The notes: generated by a model not told the origin, from the sequence alone. DNA of 64,000 nucleotides from Photobacterium ganghwense (GCF_003025595.1 NZ_PYMI01000001.1:1054001-1118000), one strand, 5' to 3'; shown: positions 17,463-28,560, counted from the first letter of the stretch. Made by a program: numbers and translations.

Positions 17463-18620
17463 TTACGGCATTTGCATTTTGTAAATACGACCATCACGGG
17501 TCATTACCAGGTATCCGTCAGGCAGTACCTGCGGTGGTACCGCAATGCCGCTGCCATCTGTTTTCTGCTGTGCCACGAAATCACCGGTATAACGATCCAG
17601 CCAGTGCAGATACCCTTCACTGTCACCAACAACCAGGTAGCCGTTAATCACAGTCGGAGCACTCAACAAACGGTATTCTAGGGTATTGTTTGTCCACAAC
17701 GGCGTACCGCTGCGGGCATCCACTGCAACCACATGGTCCTGATCGTTAATCAGGTATACCTGGCTACCATCAACCACGAAATCCGTTGCTGATGAGAAGT
17801 TACGCTTCCAGGCGGCTTGTCCTGTACGCAGGTCAATTGACACCAGGTTACCGTTGTAACCGACCGCATACAGGCGCTCACCGCTGATGACCGGTGTCGC
17901 ATCGACATCGATCAGGCGATCAATCTCGGTAGCACCTTTGGGTGAGCCAATCGGCTGTTGCCACAGCATCTGACCATTGTTCAGCAAAGCACCAGCCAGA
18001 CGGCCATTCGCCATGCCCCAGAACACCCCACCGGAAATAGACACTGGTGAGCTGTCGCCTCGCAGCGTCAGGGTCGGCACTTCACTGCCCAGTTGCCAAC
18101 GGCTCTGCCCCGTTTCTGCATCCAGTGCCTGCAGGACTCCGCGGCTGGTGTTAACAACCACCAGACCTTCATCGACCAACGGTTTTGACAGCACTTCACC
18201 TTCAACCGGATGACGCCATACCAGCTCACCCGTTTCTTCATCCAGTGCAATCACTTCCGCATTTTCAGAGCCGATAAACACTTTGCCGTATGACAGGCTG
18301 ATACCACCCGCAAGACGGGCCGGAATGTCCGTTTCCAGATCCTTTTCCCAAATCAGGTCACCGGTTTCCGGGTCCAGTGCTTTCACCAGTCCAACACGGT
18401 CAGCAACAAAAATTTTGCCGTAACCCTGCGCCGGCGTCAGTTTGGAGAAGAAATGGCTGATGCCATCCCCAACTGACGTGCTCCAGCTTTGCGTCGGAGT
18501 AAATGCACTTTCAACCTCAGGCAACGGAGCCATTTGGATATTATCTTCCTCACTGGCACAACCGGCCAGCAGCCCCACAGCCAGGGCAACAGAGATCGCT
18601 TGCTTCAACACCTTCTGCAT
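17463..18620 (-). CDS. bamB: Outer-membrane assembly lipoprotein BamB
   Basis: Lipoprotein scaffold of the BAM complex that inserts beta-barrel proteins. The 385-residue protein has a lipoprotein signal with lipobox LLAGC (lipidated cysteine 21). It is followed by the eight-bladed PQQ-type beta-propeller, visible as repeated G-x-V-x-A-L-D-x-x-T-G-x-x-W motifs (for example KVFIGSENAEVIALDEETGELVW). It sits between yfgM and der as in E. coli; yfgM ends 13 bp upstream. Confidence 0.97.
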   Translation of the reverse strand: MQKVLKQAISVALAVGLLAGCASEEDNIQMAPLPEVESAFTPTQSWSTSVGDGISHFFSKLTPAQGYGKIFVADRVGLVKALDPETGDLIWEKDLETDIPARLAGGISLSYGKVFIGSENAEVIALDEETGELVWRHPVEGEVLSKPLVDEGLVVVNTSRGVLQALDAETGQSRWQLGSEVPTLTLRGDSSPVSISGGVFWGMANGRLAGALLNNGQMLWQQPIGSPKGATEIDRLIDVDATPVISGERLYAVGYNGNLVSIDLRTGQAAWKRNFSSATDFVVDGSQVYLINDQDHVVAVDARSGTPLWTNNTLEYRLLSAPTVINGYLVVGDSEGYLHWLDRYTGDFVAQQKTDGSGIAVPPQVLPDGYLVMTRDGRIYKMQMP

Positions 18621-18633
18621 ATCGACGTCTACC

Positions 18634-19245
18634 CTACTGTGCCAAATCGTCCAGCTTCAGCTGCAGCGCCGGAGAGGCACCGTATTGCTGAGCGCTGACA
18701 TAGGCTTCACGAGCAGCCAGGGTATCGCCTTTTTGCAGCAGGACATCGCCACGCAGTTCGGCCACTTTGCCCTTCCAGCTTTCGGCGGTCACTTTATCCA
18801 ACTCCGCCAGCGCTTTATCAAACGCATCCTGTTCAGTATAGATGCGAGCCAGACGAGTCTGTGCAACAGGCAGAATTGCCTGATCTTTAGTGTTGCTGAT
18901 CGCCCAGTTCAGTTGTGTTACCGCCGCATCGAGATCGCCGCTTTGCACCTGAACTTTAGCTAGCTGCAAAGCTGCCAGTACTGCGTACTGGGAGCTTTCA
19001 TGGCCAGCGATAAATGCCTGAGTATCCGCAACGGCGTTTTCACTGCCGGCTTCCAGAGCATTGATCACCTGAGTATAAGCATCAGATGCCTGCTCCTTGG
19101 CTGACTGAACTTCCGCCTGATAATAGCGCCAGCCAGCCAGTCCACCCAGACCAATCACAGCACCGAGAACAACGGCCTTACCGTTTTCTTTCCACCAAGC
19201 TTTAATCTGTTCAACTTGTTGTTCTTCTGTGATATTGCCGTCCAC
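18634..19245 (-). CDS. yfgM: YfgM, membrane-anchored TPR chaperone partner
   Basis: This 203-residue protein has a short cytoplasmic start, one transmembrane helix (AVVLGAVIGLGGLAGWRYY, about residues 19-37) and a periplasmic TPR domain with Ala-rich helices. YfgM works with PpiD and SecYEG on secreted proteins. It lies between hisS and bamB with 13-bp gaps, so all three are probably co-transcribed. Confidence 0.92.
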   Translation of the reverse strand: MDGNITEEQQVEQIKAWWKENGKAVVLGAVIGLGGLAGWRYYQAEVQSAKEQASDAYTQVINALEAGSENAVADTQAFIAGHESSQYAVLAALQLAKVQVQSGDLDAAVTQLNWAISNTKDQAILPVAQTRLARIYTEQDAFDKALAELDKVTAESWKGKVAELRGDVLLQKGDTLAAREAYVSAQQYGASPALQLKLDDLAQ

Positions 19246-19258
19246 TTCCTGTCCTCTC

Positions 19259-20527
19259 TTAAATCAATTCAGCCAGCTTAGCGGCCACTTCGTCCTGTGC
19301 CATTGTGGTTTGTTCGCCACCACGCAGATCTTTTACCACTACAGTGTTCTCGGCAATTTCATTCTCACCCAGAACCAGTGCGACTACAGCACCAACGTTA
19401 TCGGCACGCTTAAACTGTTTCTTGAAGTTGCCGCCGCCAAAGTGAGTCATCACTCGCAGACCCGCCACTTCTTCACGCAGTTTCTCAGCCAGTTTCAGAC
19501 CAGCCATCATGGTGCCTTCACCAGCGGTAACCATGTAGACGTCAACCGGACGACGTACATCTGTCAGTTCCAGAGTTTCCATCATCAGTACCAGACGTTC
19601 CAGGCCCATCGCAAAGCCGACAGCCGGTGTCGCGCGACCACCCAGTTGTTCAACCAGACCGTCGTAACGACCACCACCACAAACGGTACCCTGAGAACCC
19701 AGGCTTTCAGTGATCCACTCAAACACGGTGCGGTTATAGTAGTCCAGACCACGCACAAGACGTTCATTTACTTGGTATTCGATGCCAGCAGCGTCTAATA
19801 GTTCACATAATCCGGCAAAATGTGCCTTGGATTCTTCGTCCAGGTAGTCAGACAACTTAGGCGCATCAACCAGGATTTCCTGAATCGCGGCGTTTTTGGT
19901 ATCCAGCACGCGCAGCGGGTTGGTATGCATACGGCGTTTGCAGTCTTCGTCCAGCACATCAATATGCTGTTCCAGGAACGCAACCAGAGCCTGGCGGTAG
20001 TCTGCACGGGCTTCCAGTGAACCGATCGAGTTCAGTTCCAGACGGACATGCTTGTCGATACCCAGCTCACGCCACAGGCGGGCTGTCATCATGATCAGCT
20101 CAGCGTCAACGTCTGGGCCGTTCAGGCCGAAAACTTCCACACCGAACTGGTGGAACTGACGGTAACGGCCTTTTTGCGGACGTTCGTGGCGGAACATCGG
20201 GCCGGTGTACCACAGACGCTGTTCCTGGTTGTACAGCAGGCCGTTCTCGATACCCGCACGCACACAACCCGCAGTGCCTTCAGGACGCAGTGTCAGGCTG
20301 TCACCGTTGCGGTCGTCGAATGTATACATTTCCTTTTCAACAACATCCGTAACTTCACCAATCGCACGACTGAACAAATGCGTTGATTCAACGATAGGCA
20401 TACGGACTTCGCTGTAACCGTACGCGCTGACAACTTGTTTAATCGTCGTTTCCACTTTTTGCCAAAGCGGAGACTGAGTTGGTAGGCAATCGTTCATGCC
20501 TCGAATTGCTTGAATTTGTTTCGCCAC
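19259..20527 (-). CDS. hisS: Histidyl-tRNA synthetase
   Basis: Class II synthetase that charges tRNA-His. The 422-residue protein has motif 2 ([21 protein letters not shown]), the histidine-specific motifs [15 protein letters not shown] and [10 protein letters not shown], motif 3 ([11 protein letters not shown]), and a C-terminal anticodon-binding domain (about residues 330-422). Start [16 protein letters not shown] is canonical. It follows ispG by 105 bp. Confidence 0.98.
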   Translation of the reverse strand: MAKQIQAIRGMNDCLPTQSPLWQKVETTIKQVVSAYGYSEVRMPIVESTHLFSRAIGEVTDVVEKEMYTFDDRNGDSLTLRPEGTAGCVRAGIENGLLYNQEQRLWYTGPMFRHERPQKGRYRQFHQFGVEVFGLNGPDVDAELIMMTARLWRELGIDKHVRLELNSIGSLEARADYRQALVAFLEQHIDVLDEDCKRRMHTNPLRVLDTKNAAIQEILVDAPKLSDYLDEESKAHFAGLCELLDAAGIEYQVNERLVRGLDYYNRTVFEWITESLGSQGTVCGGGRYDGLVEQLGGRATPAVGFAMGLERLVLMMETLELTDVRRPVDVYMVTAGEGTMMAGLKLAEKLREEVAGLRVMTHFGGGNFKKQFKRADNVGAVVALVLGENEIAENTVVVKDLRGGEQTTMAQDEVAAKLAELI

Positions 20528-20582
20528 GTTTATTCTCGTTAACCGATGGGAGATTGGAGTTGAATATATAGGTTATAACGCA

Positions 20583-20622
20583 AACTGTGAACCGCTCCGG
20601 GTCAAGACCGGCGCGATTCACA
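20583..20622. other. Imperfect hairpin between ispG and hisS
   Basis: CTGTGAA and TTCACAG close a GC-rich imperfect stem of about 39 nt just after the ispG stop. It could be an RNA processing or stability element; no T-run follows. Confidence 0.4.
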
Positions 20623-20632
20623 GCAAATAACG

Positions 20633-21757
20633 TTATTTTTCTGTCACATCAATCCGGTTGTTCAGATCCAGCATTGATGCTTTGGCGCGGATTTTGGCTT
20701 CCAGCTGATCAATCATGTTGTCATTATCAAAGCGCTCTTTCTGACGGATACCGTCATCGTAGAATGCACTTTTGCGGTTACCACCGGCAACCCCGAGATG
20801 AGACACTTCCGCCTCACCCGGACCGTTAACCACACAACCGATCACGGAAACATCCATAGGGATGGTAATGTCTTCCAGACGCTGTTCCAGTTCGTTCACA
20901 GTGCCAATCACATCAAATTCCTGACGTGAACAAGTCGGGCACGCGATGAAGTTGATGCCGCGAGAGCGGATACGCAGTGACTTGAGGATGTCATAACCGA
21001 CTTTCACCTCTTCAACCGGATCAGCCGCCAGAGAAATACGCAGGGTATCACCGATTCCTTCTGCCAGCAGCATACCAAGACCTACCGCCGATTTCACCGA
21101 TCCGGCACGGGCACCACCGGCTTCAGTAATACCCAGGTGCAGCGGCTGGTTGATTTGTTTGGCCAGCATGCGGTAAGACTCAACCGCCAGGAACACATCG
21201 GAGGCTTTCACACTGACCTTGAACTGGTCAAAGTTGAGGCGATCCAAAATGTCGACATGGCGCATCGCTGATTCCACCAGCGCTTCCGGTGTTGGCTCAC
21301 CGTATTTCAGCTGCAGGTCTTTTTCCAGCGAACCGCCGTTGACCCCGATACGGATCGGGATATTTTTGTCACGGGCGCAGTCTACCACCGCACGGATACG
21401 GTCTTCGCGACCAATGTTACCCGGGTTGATACGCAGACAGTCCACGCCGTATTCCGCCACTTTCAGGGCAATACGGTAGTCGAAGTGAATATCTGCCACC
21501 AGCGGCACATTCACTTGCTGTTTGATCAGTTTGAAAGCTTCCGCAGCTTCCATGGTCGGCACAGAGACACGCACAATGTCTGCACCTACGTTTTCCAGCG
21601 ACTTGATCTGGGCAACGGTTGCGTCAACATCGGTCGTGCGGGTGTTCGTCATCGATTGCACCGCGATAGGTGCTCCGTCGCCAATAGGGACATTACCGAC
21701 ATAAATACGGGTTGATGGACGGCGTTTAATTGGAGACTCGTTATGCATTACATTCAC
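20633..21757 (-). CDS. ispG: 4-hydroxy-3-methylbut-2-enyl diphosphate synthase
   Basis: Penultimate enzyme of the MEP isoprenoid pathway. The 374-residue protein has a TIM-barrel N-terminal part ([26 protein letters not shown]) and a C-terminal [4Fe-4S] domain with [10 protein letters not shown] and the later cysteine in [12 protein letters not shown]. These supply the three cluster cysteines. It directly follows rodZ (5-bp gap), an arrangement common in Vibrionaceae. Confidence 0.98.
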   Translation of the reverse strand: MNVMHNESPIKRRPSTRIYVGNVPIGDGAPIAVQSMTNTRTTDVDATVAQIKSLENVGADIVRVSVPTMEAAEAFKLIKQQVNVPLVADIHFDYRIALKVAEYGVDCLRINPGNIGREDRIRAVVDCARDKNIPIRIGVNGGSLEKDLQLKYGEPTPEALVESAMRHVDILDRLNFDQFKVSVKASDVFLAVESYRMLAKQINQPLHLGITEAGGARAGSVKSAVGLGMLLAEGIGDTLRISLAADPVEEVKVGYDILKSLRIRSRGINFIACPTCSRQEFDVIGTVNELEQRLEDITIPMDVSVIGCVVNGPGEAEVSHLGVAGGNRKSAFYDDGIRQKERFDNDNMIDQLEAKIRAKASMLDLNNRIDVTEK

Positions 21758-21762
21758 TCTGT

Positions 21763-22746
21763 TTACTGCGGCAGTTTCAATCGCGCCACTTTTCCAGCAG
21801 GGTACCTGCTCAAATCGACAGGCTCGCCTTTGAAACTCATGGTTACCACACCCGGCGCACCCAGCACCACTCGGAACGGCGCGTCCCCATCCAGTTTCAA
21901 TACATCACCGGACTTTTTGATACCGCTGTCAAGGCGTTTGCCGTTGGCATCACGAATTTCAATCCAGCAGTCGCCGGTGAAACTCAGTTCAAGGTCCGAT
22001 GCGGCGGCAGCGATTTCCTGCTCATCCGTGACTTCATTATTCATTTCAGCAGCCAGGCTGTCAGCGCTGTCGACCGGTGCCGTCTCTGTCGCAGGCTCCG
22101 GCGCGGTAAAGCTGTCAGCAAATTCGGCTTTCGGCTCGTTGGCCGTCAGGCTGTCTACCGGATTGACCGGCTCATTGCCAAACGTTGTTACCACACTGGC
22201 TTCTTCTGACGGGTTAGCATCCGGAGAAAGCGTGGTTGCCGACGGCTGACGGGTTACGCCAACGGCCAGTGATTCATCCAGCGGCTGGGCCGACTGCTCC
22301 AGCGAAGCGGAGACATCGGTCTCGGGTGCCATCTGCAGGCTTTGCCACCACCACATGCCGGTCAAACCGATAAACAGGATCGCCAATACCCAAGTCAGGC
22401 GCATGATACGATTATCGTGCGCTTCACGCTTGGTACGGCGGGAGAAGCTCTGCATCTCCTGCTCCTGAGGCGGAGCATGACCCAGCTGGTCAAGCCGCGC
22501 GATCACTTCCGCATCGTTAAGCCCGACAAACTTGGCATATGAACGCACATAGCCACGTGTAAACGTGGCCAGTTGCGCCTGCTCAAAATTATTTTGTTCA
22601 ATATCGTTCACCACCGAGAGGCGGAGCCTCAATCGGCTGGCAACATCCTTCTGCGAATAGCCTAATTTCTCACGAGCCTGACGCAGCATATCGCCGGGAA
22701 GAATGGCCTCTTCTGTTGAGTGTTCTTCGTTCTGTTCAGTATTCAT
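21763..22746 (-). CDS. rodZ: Cell-shape protein RodZ
   Basis: Bitopic protein linking MreB to the rod-shape elongasome. The 327-residue protein has an N-terminal helix-turn-helix domain ([30 protein letters not shown], residues 21-50), a basic juxtamembrane stretch, one transmembrane helix ([18 protein letters not shown], about 116-133), and a periplasmic part with a low-complexity Ser/Ala/Glu-rich linker. It ends in a DUF4115 domain. The start overlaps the end of pilW by 11 bp. Confidence 0.95.
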   Translation of the reverse strand: MNTEQNEEHSTEEAILPGDMLRQAREKLGYSQKDVASRLRLRLSVVNDIEQNNFEQAQLATFTRGYVRSYAKFVGLNDAEVIARLDQLGHAPPQEQEMQSFSRRTKREAHDNRIMRLTWVLAILFIGLTGMWWWQSLQMAPETDVSASLEQSAQPLDESLAVGVTRQPSATTLSPDANPSEEASVVTTFGNEPVNPVDSLTANEPKAEFADSFTAPEPATETAPVDSADSLAAEMNNEVTDEQEIAAAASDLELSFTGDCWIEIRDANGKRLDSGIKKSGDVLKLDGDAPFRVVLGAPGVVTMSFKGEPVDLSRYPAGKVARLKLPQ

Positions 22747-23494
22747 TGGCTAGATAATTTTGATATTGCTTGGAGTCCGGGTACTTCTCTTTCAGAAGGC
22801 CAGCATACTTGTCAACCAATGTTTCTCGACCGGCCTCTTGCTCCAGTTGGATCAACAACCACAAACTGTCAGGGTTGTACCCGTACCTGTTATTAAATTT
22901 AAACAGCCGTACTCGGGCTTCGTTCAGGTTGTCCGCTTCAATGTCCATCTTAGAAAGCTGCAGCATGGATTTAGGCCGATATGGGTCATACGACAGGGCT
23001 TTGGAAAAGTAATCCCTTGCCTCAGAATCGCTGCCCTTTTTCAGGCTGCATAACGCGGCATTTTCGTAACTGGCCGAAGTCAGATAGTAGTACGGTTGCT
23101 TGATGGCTTTTTCGAAAGCATCAATCGCTTCCTCATAGCGTCCCTGTCCACACAAGAATACGCCATAATTATTCCTTACGTCGCCATTTTTTGGCGAATC
23201 CCGCAGCGCCTGCTGATACATGGCTTCTGCGGCATCAGGTTCATCAACCTTCTGATAATAGTAGGCCATGGCATTCTGGGCACGATAGTATTTCGGTGCA
23301 TATTCCAGCGCACGTTCCAGATTATCTCGGGCTCGCTGCCACTGGCCATTGTCCAGATATCCCAGACCTAAGGTGATTCGGGCTTCGGCCGCCTCTACCT
23401 CATCAACTTCCTGTTTCGTTGTGCCAGCTTGATCGACCGTAACACATCCGACCGTTAAACTACACAATAATAGGTACATCGTCCACCGTACCAT
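22736..23494 (-). CDS. pilW: Type IV pilus assembly lipoprotein PilW/PilF
   Basis: The 252-residue protein has a lipoprotein signal (lipobox LTVGC, cysteine 17) and at least five TPR units (LGYLDNGQWQRARDNLERALEYAP, AMAYYYQKVDEPDAAEAMYQQAL and so on). It acts as the pilotin for PilQ secretin oligomerisation in the outer membrane. It lies between rlmN and rodZ, its normal place in gammaproteobacteria, and overlaps rodZ. Confidence 0.93.
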   Translation of the reverse strand: MVRWTMYLLLCSLTVGCVTVDQAGTTKQEVDEVEAAEARITLGLGYLDNGQWQRARDNLERALEYAPKYYRAQNAMAYYYQKVDEPDAAEAMYQQALRDSPKNGDVRNNYGVFLCGQGRYEEAIDAFEKAIKQPYYYLTSASYENAALCSLKKGSDSEARDYFSKALSYDPYRPKSMLQLSKMDIEADNLNEARVRLFKFNNRYGYNPDSLWLLIQLEQEAGRETLVDKYAGLLKEKYPDSKQYQNYLANEY

Positions 23495-23523
23495 GGCCAG
23501 CCGCTCCTTTGTCCTCAGTAAAT

Positions 23524-23551
23524 TTCAGCCAAACCTGATGGTTTGGCTGAA
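23524..23551 (-). other. Perfect 12-bp hairpin between rlmN and pilW
   Basis: TTCAGCCAAACC and its complement are separated by four bases, 10 bp after the rlmN stop. The stem is strong, but only a few T residues follow leftward, so it may be a partial terminator letting some transcription pass into pilW. Confidence 0.6.
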
Positions 23552-23561
23552 TGATCGTCTA

Positions 23562-24683
23562 TTAGACTGATTTTACCGGGATTTGTTCACCGTTTTGAAG
23601 CTTAGCTTGGGTGCGTTTCGTGCGGTCAATCACATCGCCAACCAATTGTCCGCATGCGGCATCAATGTCATCACCACGGGTTTTACGAACGGTGACGGTG
23701 AAATCGTATTCCATCAGCGTTTTCATAAAACGGTCAATACGGGAGTTGCTTGGCTTCTTGTACGGTGACCCCGGGTACGGGTTAAACGGGATCAGGTTAA
23801 TTTTCGCCGGTGTATCGCGCAGGGTATGAGCCAGCTGGCGCGCGTGATCCATATCATCGTTGACGTGATCCAGCAGGATGTACTCAACGGTCACACGGCC
23901 ACGGTTAGCATTGGACGACGCAATGTAGCGACGTACCGAAGCCAGAAAATCTTCGATGTTCCAGCGATCGTTAATCGGCATGATTTCAGAACGCAACTCA
24001 TCCGTTGGCGCATGCAGTGAAATCGCCAGTGCCACGTCGATTTTGCCTGTCATCTGATCCAGACCAGATACCACGCCAGAGGTTGATACCGTTACGCGAC
24101 GCTTTGACAAACCAAAGCCCAGATCATCCAGCATGATTTCCAGTGCCGGGATCAGGTTTTTCATGTTCAGCAACGGCTCACCCATTCCCATCATCACCAC
24201 GTTGGTTATTGGGCGACGGCCGGTTTCTTTTTCCACACCGACTTCTTTGGCTGCACGCCAAACCTGGCCGATGATTTCAGAGACTTTCAAGTTACGGTTA
24301 AAGCCCTGCTGTGCCGTTGAACAGAATTTACAGTCCAGCGCACACCCAACCTGAGAAGACACACACAGCGTGGCGCGATCGTCTTCCGGAATGTATACCG
24401 TTTCAACGTCCTGCGAACCCACACGCATCGCCCACTTGATAGTACCATCGCTCGAATACTGCGCTTCTGATACTTCCGGGGCACGGATTTCCGCCACCAA
24501 CTTCAGCTTTTCACGCAACTTCTTGTTGATGTTGGTCATTTGGTCGAAGTCATCACAACCGAAATGGTAAATCCACTTCATAACCTGATCGGCACGGAAG
24601 GCTTTTTCGCCCAGTTCATCGGCGAAATACTGACGCAGCCCTTGGCGATCAAAATCCAGCAGATTAGTTTTAACAGTTGTCAT
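23562..24683 (-). CDS. rlmN: 23S rRNA/tRNA m2A methyltransferase RlmN
   Basis: Radical-SAM enzyme that methylates A2503 of 23S rRNA and A37 of some tRNAs. The 373-residue protein has the CxxxCxxC cluster motif (C114, C118, C121 in CALDCKFC) and the downstream [14 protein letters not shown]. The methyl-carrying cysteine lies near the C-terminus (DIDAACGQL). It is the first gene of the pilW-rodZ-ispG-hisS array. Confidence 0.98.
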   Translation of the reverse strand: MTTVKTNLLDFDRQGLRQYFADELGEKAFRADQVMKWIYHFGCDDFDQMTNINKKLREKLKLVAEIRAPEVSEAQYSSDGTIKWAMRVGSQDVETVYIPEDDRATLCVSSQVGCALDCKFCSTAQQGFNRNLKVSEIIGQVWRAAKEVGVEKETGRRPITNVVMMGMGEPLLNMKNLIPALEIMLDDLGFGLSKRRVTVSTSGVVSGLDQMTGKIDVALAISLHAPTDELRSEIMPINDRWNIEDFLASVRRYIASSNANRGRVTVEYILLDHVNDDMDHARQLAHTLRDTPAKINLIPFNPYPGSPYKKPSNSRIDRFMKTLMEYDFTVTVRKTRGDDIDAACGQLVGDVIDRTKRTQAKLQNGEQIPVKSV

Positions 24684-25000
24684 CGGTTGTTGCCTCTTTA
24701 CTCATGCGTGACGTTATCTGTACCTTGGGTAAGCTGCATATTATGGCTTACGACAGGACCTTTTAGGGACTGAAACCCCGCCGTCATCGGCTTGAATTTC
24801 AGTTTGGATTTAAGGCGCGAAATTGTACAGGCTTTGCCTGCGAGTTTCCACTTGTTAACACATTGGCAGCGTCAGGAGAAAAACACTGCGTCTCGTGCCT
24901 GGCGAGCAGGCATAAAAAACGGGAAGCCAGGCTTCCCGTCAGATTCTGATAGCAGCATCAACGCCGCCGTTTGTACCAATAATTTACAAGGGCAGCTTCA
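24684..25000. other. Intergenic region between ndk and rlmN
   Basis: 317 bp carrying the ndk terminator (24914-24939). The sequence from 24684 to 24900 should contain the rlmN promoter; I cannot place -35/-10 elements with confidence and see no gene. Confidence 0.6.
24914..24939 (-). terminator. ndk terminator
   Basis: Leftward, ACGGGAAGCC and its complement form a 10-bp stem with a one-base centre, followed by T6. Confidence 0.85.
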
Positions 25001-25426
25001 TTAGCGAGGGCAGATTTCGTCTTCGGCAAAGAAGTAAGCGATTTCGCGCGCTGCTGAAACCGGGCTGTCAGAGCCGTGTACCGAGTTAAGGCGCATGCTT
25101 TGCGCGTAATCTGCACGCAGCGTGCCGCATGCCGCTTCTTCCGGATTGGTTTTACCCATCAGCTCGCGGTAGCGGGCAATCGCATTTTCGCCTTCCAGCA
25201 CCTGCACCATTACAGGGCCCGATGTCATGAAGGCAACCAAGTCATCATAAAACGGTTTGCCTTCGTGCTCAGCATAAAAGCCTTTCGCTTTGTCTTCAGA
25301 CAGGTGCACCATTTTCGCGGCAATAATTTTCAGCCCAGCACTTTCGATACGCTGATAGATAGCACCAATCAGGTTACGTTCTACAGCGTCCGGTTTTACG
25401 ATGGAAAATGTTCTTTCAATTGTCAT
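25001..25426 (-). CDS. ndk: Nucleoside diphosphate kinase
   Basis: Transfers the gamma-phosphate between nucleoside triphosphates and diphosphates through a phosphohistidine. The 141-residue protein starts at ATG 25426 behind AAGGAA; an open frame further upstream is not part of the gene. [15 protein letters not shown] and the active-site NSVHGSDS (catalytic His) are intact. It stands downstream of pepB, as often seen in Vibrionaceae. Confidence 0.98.
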   Translation of the reverse strand: MTIERTFSIVKPDAVERNLIGAIYQRIESAGLKIIAAKMVHLSEDKAKGFYAEHEGKPFYDDLVAFMTSGPVMVQVLEGENAIARYRELMGKTNPEEAACGTLRADYAQSMRLNSVHGSDSPVSAAREIAYFFAEDEICPR

Positions 25427-25525
25427 TATTATTGTTCCTTTTGAATCGTTCAGAGGGAAGCCGACCAGCCAGTCCTGACATAGCGCCTTTATGGCTTCCC
25501 ATCGAGGAAACAACGCGTGTCGCGT

Positions 25526-26806
25526 TTACTGCAGCAACAGTGCTGCAATGTTCGCGACGCCTAAACCTGTCGCCCCTGCTGCCCAACGGCTGTCTCCGCT
25601 GTCACGGAAGCAGGAAGCCAGGTCAAAGTGTACCCAGCTGCTGTTGTCTGTATCTACAAAGCGGGACAAGAACGCGGCGGCATTCGATGCCCCGCCCATA
25701 CCCCCACCTTTCTGCGCCCGGCTGTTAGCCGTATCTGCGTAGAATGACGGACAGTGACCCTGATGCCATTTTTCCAGCGGCAGCGGCCAAGCTGGCTCAT
25801 TCACCAGTTCAGATAGTTGCTGCGCCTTAAACACCAGTTCTTTGTCCAGTCCAAACAAAGCGTTGTAATCACTACCTACGGCCATCATAGCTGCACCGGT
25901 CAACGTCGCGGCGTCAATCACAAGCGGCGCTTTAGTTTCGGTAGCAGCAATCAGGCCATCGGCCAGAACCAGACGCCCTTCGGCATCGGTATTCACGATT
26001 TCAACGCTCAGGCCGTTCTTGTACGTTAACACATCACCAAGCTTATAGGCGTTACCGGCAATCATGTTTTCCGCACAACACAGGATCAACTTCACACGTT
26101 GACGCAAACCTTGCTCAATGGCGTAGCCAAGTGCCGCGGTCACGGTCGCGGCTCCGCCCATATCGCACTTCATGGTGACCATGCCTTCGCTCGACTTGAT
26201 GCTGTAACCACCAGAGTCAAACGTGATCCCTTTACCGACCAGGCACGCAGCTACCGGCGCGTCAGCGTTACCGGTCGGGTTGAAATCGAGCGTCAACATG
26301 ACTGGCGGACGGCTGCTGGCACGACCCACGCTGTGGATACCAATCCAGCCGTGATCAACCAGTGCATCTCCCACAATCAGTTCGTGGCTGATCGCATCAC
26401 CGGCAATACCGCCTAGAAACGCAATCGCTTCTTCCGCGAGCTTCTCCGGATACATTGCTTCTGGCGTTGCGTTCACCACCTGACGTACCCAGTCTGCACT
26501 GCGGCGACGAGCATTCAGCAGTTCCAGCTCATCTTCATCAATGGATGCCCAGCGTAGTTCAACTTGGGTTTTCGTATTGGCAAAGCCGCAGTAAAACGCC
26601 CACTGGCGCTCATAGCTCCAGCCAGTACCTTCTAGGCTGGCGCTGTTAATCCCCTGGCTCTGCAACTGACGTGCCGCCTGCTGAATACGACGCAGCGGGA
26701 AATCACCGGAAAAGTGAATTACCGCCCCTTCCGCTTCATAAGACACCAGTGCGTTATCACCCCAGATACCCGAGTAAGTGTCTGCAGAGAGTGAAATCCT
26801 TAACAT
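25526..26806 (-). CDS. PepB-type leucyl aminopeptidase (second, divergent copy)
   Basis: This 426-residue M17 metallo-aminopeptidase is paralogous to the next gene upstream (26869-28158). It keeps the metal and catalytic residues: [21 protein letters not shown] and [14 protein letters not shown]. The N-terminal domain and C-terminal end differ considerably from the neighbour (for example FNPTGNADAPVAACLVGK versus [18 protein letters not shown]). A 62-bp spacer follows the first copy, so they may be co-transcribed. The 26869 copy resembles E. coli PepB more closely, so this one is taken as the duplicate. A different peptide specificity is possible but not shown. Confidence 0.88.
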   Translation of the reverse strand: MLRISLSADTYSGIWGDNALVSYEAEGAVIHFSGDFPLRRIQQAARQLQSQGINSASLEGTGWSYERQWAFYCGFANTKTQVELRWASIDEDELELLNARRRSADWVRQVVNATPEAMYPEKLAEEAIAFLGGIAGDAISHELIVGDALVDHGWIGIHSVGRASSRPPVMLTLDFNPTGNADAPVAACLVGKGITFDSGGYSIKSSEGMVTMKCDMGGAATVTAALGYAIEQGLRQRVKLILCCAENMIAGNAYKLGDVLTYKNGLSVEIVNTDAEGRLVLADGLIAATETKAPLVIDAATLTGAAMMAVGSDYNALFGLDKELVFKAQQLSELVNEPAWPLPLEKWHQGHCPSFYADTANSRAQKGGGMGGASNAAAFLSRFVDTDNSSWVHFDLASCFRDSGDSRWAAGATGLGVANIAALLLQ

Positions 26807-26868
26807 ATCTTTTCTTCCTTTTGCGGCCGCCCGCTCAGGCAGCCACCGTTAACTTGGTTAATGAGTAA

Positions 26869-28158
26869 TTACTCTTCATCACACAGGATGTTAGCCAGGG
26901 TGCGCACGCCCATACCGGTTGCGCCAGTGCCCCACTTATCGCTGGCCGACTTGCGGTAGGTACCGCTGGCATCGATGTGCATCCAACCGTTTTTGTAGTC
27001 TTCCACGAAGTAAGACAGGAAGGCCGCAGCGGTGCTTGCTCCCGGCATGAACTCACCTTGTGAGATGTTCGCCAGATCGGCAAAGCTGGATGGCATCATG
27101 CTGCGGTGCTGCTCAGCCAACGGCAGCGGCCACAGACCTTCATGCTCTTCGCTGGCTGCCATCAGGGCTTTTTGTGCCAAAGCATGGTCAAAGCTGAACA
27201 GCGCGTGGTAATCGTTACCCAGCGCATTTTTCGCCGCGCCGGTCAGGGTCGCGCAGTCGATGATCAGTTCAGGATTCTGCGAGCTGGCATAAATCAGGCC
27301 GTCAGCCAGAACCAGACGTCCTTCTGCGTCGGTGTTCAGCACTTCAACGGTTTTGCCGTTCTTGTAAGTGATCACATCACCCAGTTTGAAAGCATTGCCG
27401 GAAACCATGTTTTCCGCACAGCACAGGATAAGCTTGATACGTTTGTTAGTGCCACGTGCAATGGCCAGTGCCAGCGCACCCGTCGCCAATGCCGAGCCGC
27501 CCATGTCCGCTTTCATCGCTGACATGCTGCCCGACGGTTTAATGCTGTAACCGCCTGAATCGAAAGTAATGCCTTTACCAACCAGGCAGGTGTGAACCGG
27601 TGCATCCGGGTTGCCGGTCGGGTTGTAATCCAGACGCAGCATTGCCGGAGAATGAATAGAGCCACGGCCGACAGTGTGAATGCCCACCCAGCCTTCATCC
27701 AGCAGGTCATTACCTTTGATGATTTTGTAGTTGACGTGCTCCGGAGCCAGAGACTTGATGAATTCACCGGCACGGGTAGCCAGTTGTGACGGGCGAATGA
27801 TTTCTGCCGGCTGGTTAATGATTTCACGAACCCAGTTAGTTGCCATCAGGCGCGCCTGTAGTTCCGCTTCGTCTGCCTCTGACAGACCTTCCCAGCTCAC
27901 TTCGTTACCCGGTTTGGTCGTGCGGTGGCCCTGAATAAATGACCAGATCGCTTCCAGATCCCAGCCTTCGCCAGTCAGTTGTACCTGCTTGATGCCCATA
28001 CCGTCCAGCTTACGGCCGGCACGCTGAATGGTATCCAACAGGTTGTCATCGTTCAGGTGAACCAGCGCCCCTTCTCCGACGAACGTCACCAGAGCATTGC
28101 TGCCCCACTTCTCATCAGCAGCTTCCCTGGACAGTTGAACAATCATTTTGGCAGACAT
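26869..28158 (-). CDS. pepB: Peptidase B (leucyl aminopeptidase)
   Basis: This 429-residue M17 cytosolic aminopeptidase cleaves acidic and other N-terminal residues from peptides. It has an N-terminal macro-like domain ([19 protein letters not shown]) and a C-terminal catalytic domain. The latter carries [40 protein letters not shown] and NTDAEGRL, which together provide the two-metal site and the catalytic Lys and Arg. Position after iscX matches E. coli and Vibrio. A 402-bp gap separates it from iscX, so it probably has its own promoter. Confidence 0.96.
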   Translation of the reverse strand: MSAKMIVQLSREAADEKWGSNALVTFVGEGALVHLNDDNLLDTIQRAGRKLDGMGIKQVQLTGEGWDLEAIWSFIQGHRTTKPGNEVSWEGLSEADEAELQARLMATNWVREIINQPAEIIRPSQLATRAGEFIKSLAPEHVNYKIIKGNDLLDEGWVGIHTVGRGSIHSPAMLRLDYNPTGNPDAPVHTCLVGKGITFDSGGYSIKPSGSMSAMKADMGGSALATGALALAIARGTNKRIKLILCCAENMVSGNAFKLGDVITYKNGKTVEVLNTDAEGRLVLADGLIYASSQNPELIIDCATLTGAAKNALGNDYHALFSFDHALAQKALMAASEEHEGLWPLPLAEQHRSMMPSSFADLANISQGEFMPGASTAAAFLSYFVEDYKNGWMHIDASGTYRKSASDKWGTGATGMGVRTLANILCDEE

Positions 28159-28560
28159 GAATTACTCCTTGGGTTGGTCGCCTTCCCTGTATGTGATGAG
28201 GAAAGACACAAAGTCGGTTAAACGTCCTGACGTCTGTTTCCGGTAATCCTCGCTGTAACGCCGTGAGGTAACAAAGGCATGACAACACTGTTATCGGATA
28301 TAACAGCCTGTATGGGGGCGCTCACTGACTTTACCAAGGGGGTCACCGTCGGTTTCATTCGATTTCGGGCGATTTAACCGTAAATAACCGGAACAATAGA
28401 GTTAAATATTTTGTCTTTAACTCTATTTTCAGAATATTGAATACTCTGCCTTGCTCCCGATAAATAAACAAGTTGTTTACAACGAGACTAAGAGCAAGAT
28501 CAGATCCTCGGCTGAGGAAGAGAAGCGTTTAGCGTAGAAAAAGAGAGGGGCAGCCGCAGA
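28159..28560. other. Promoter region of pepB
   Basis: 402 bp without a credible gene. It contains the perfect 12-bp inverted repeat at 28395-28427. The rest is mixed sequence with no site that I can name. Confidence 0.6.
28395..28427. other. Perfect 12-bp inverted repeat after the isc operon
   Basis: AATAGAGTTAAA and its complement are separated by 9 bases. Being A/T-rich and 134 bp after the iscX stop, it could be a weak terminator or an operator for pepB. Confidence 0.5.
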
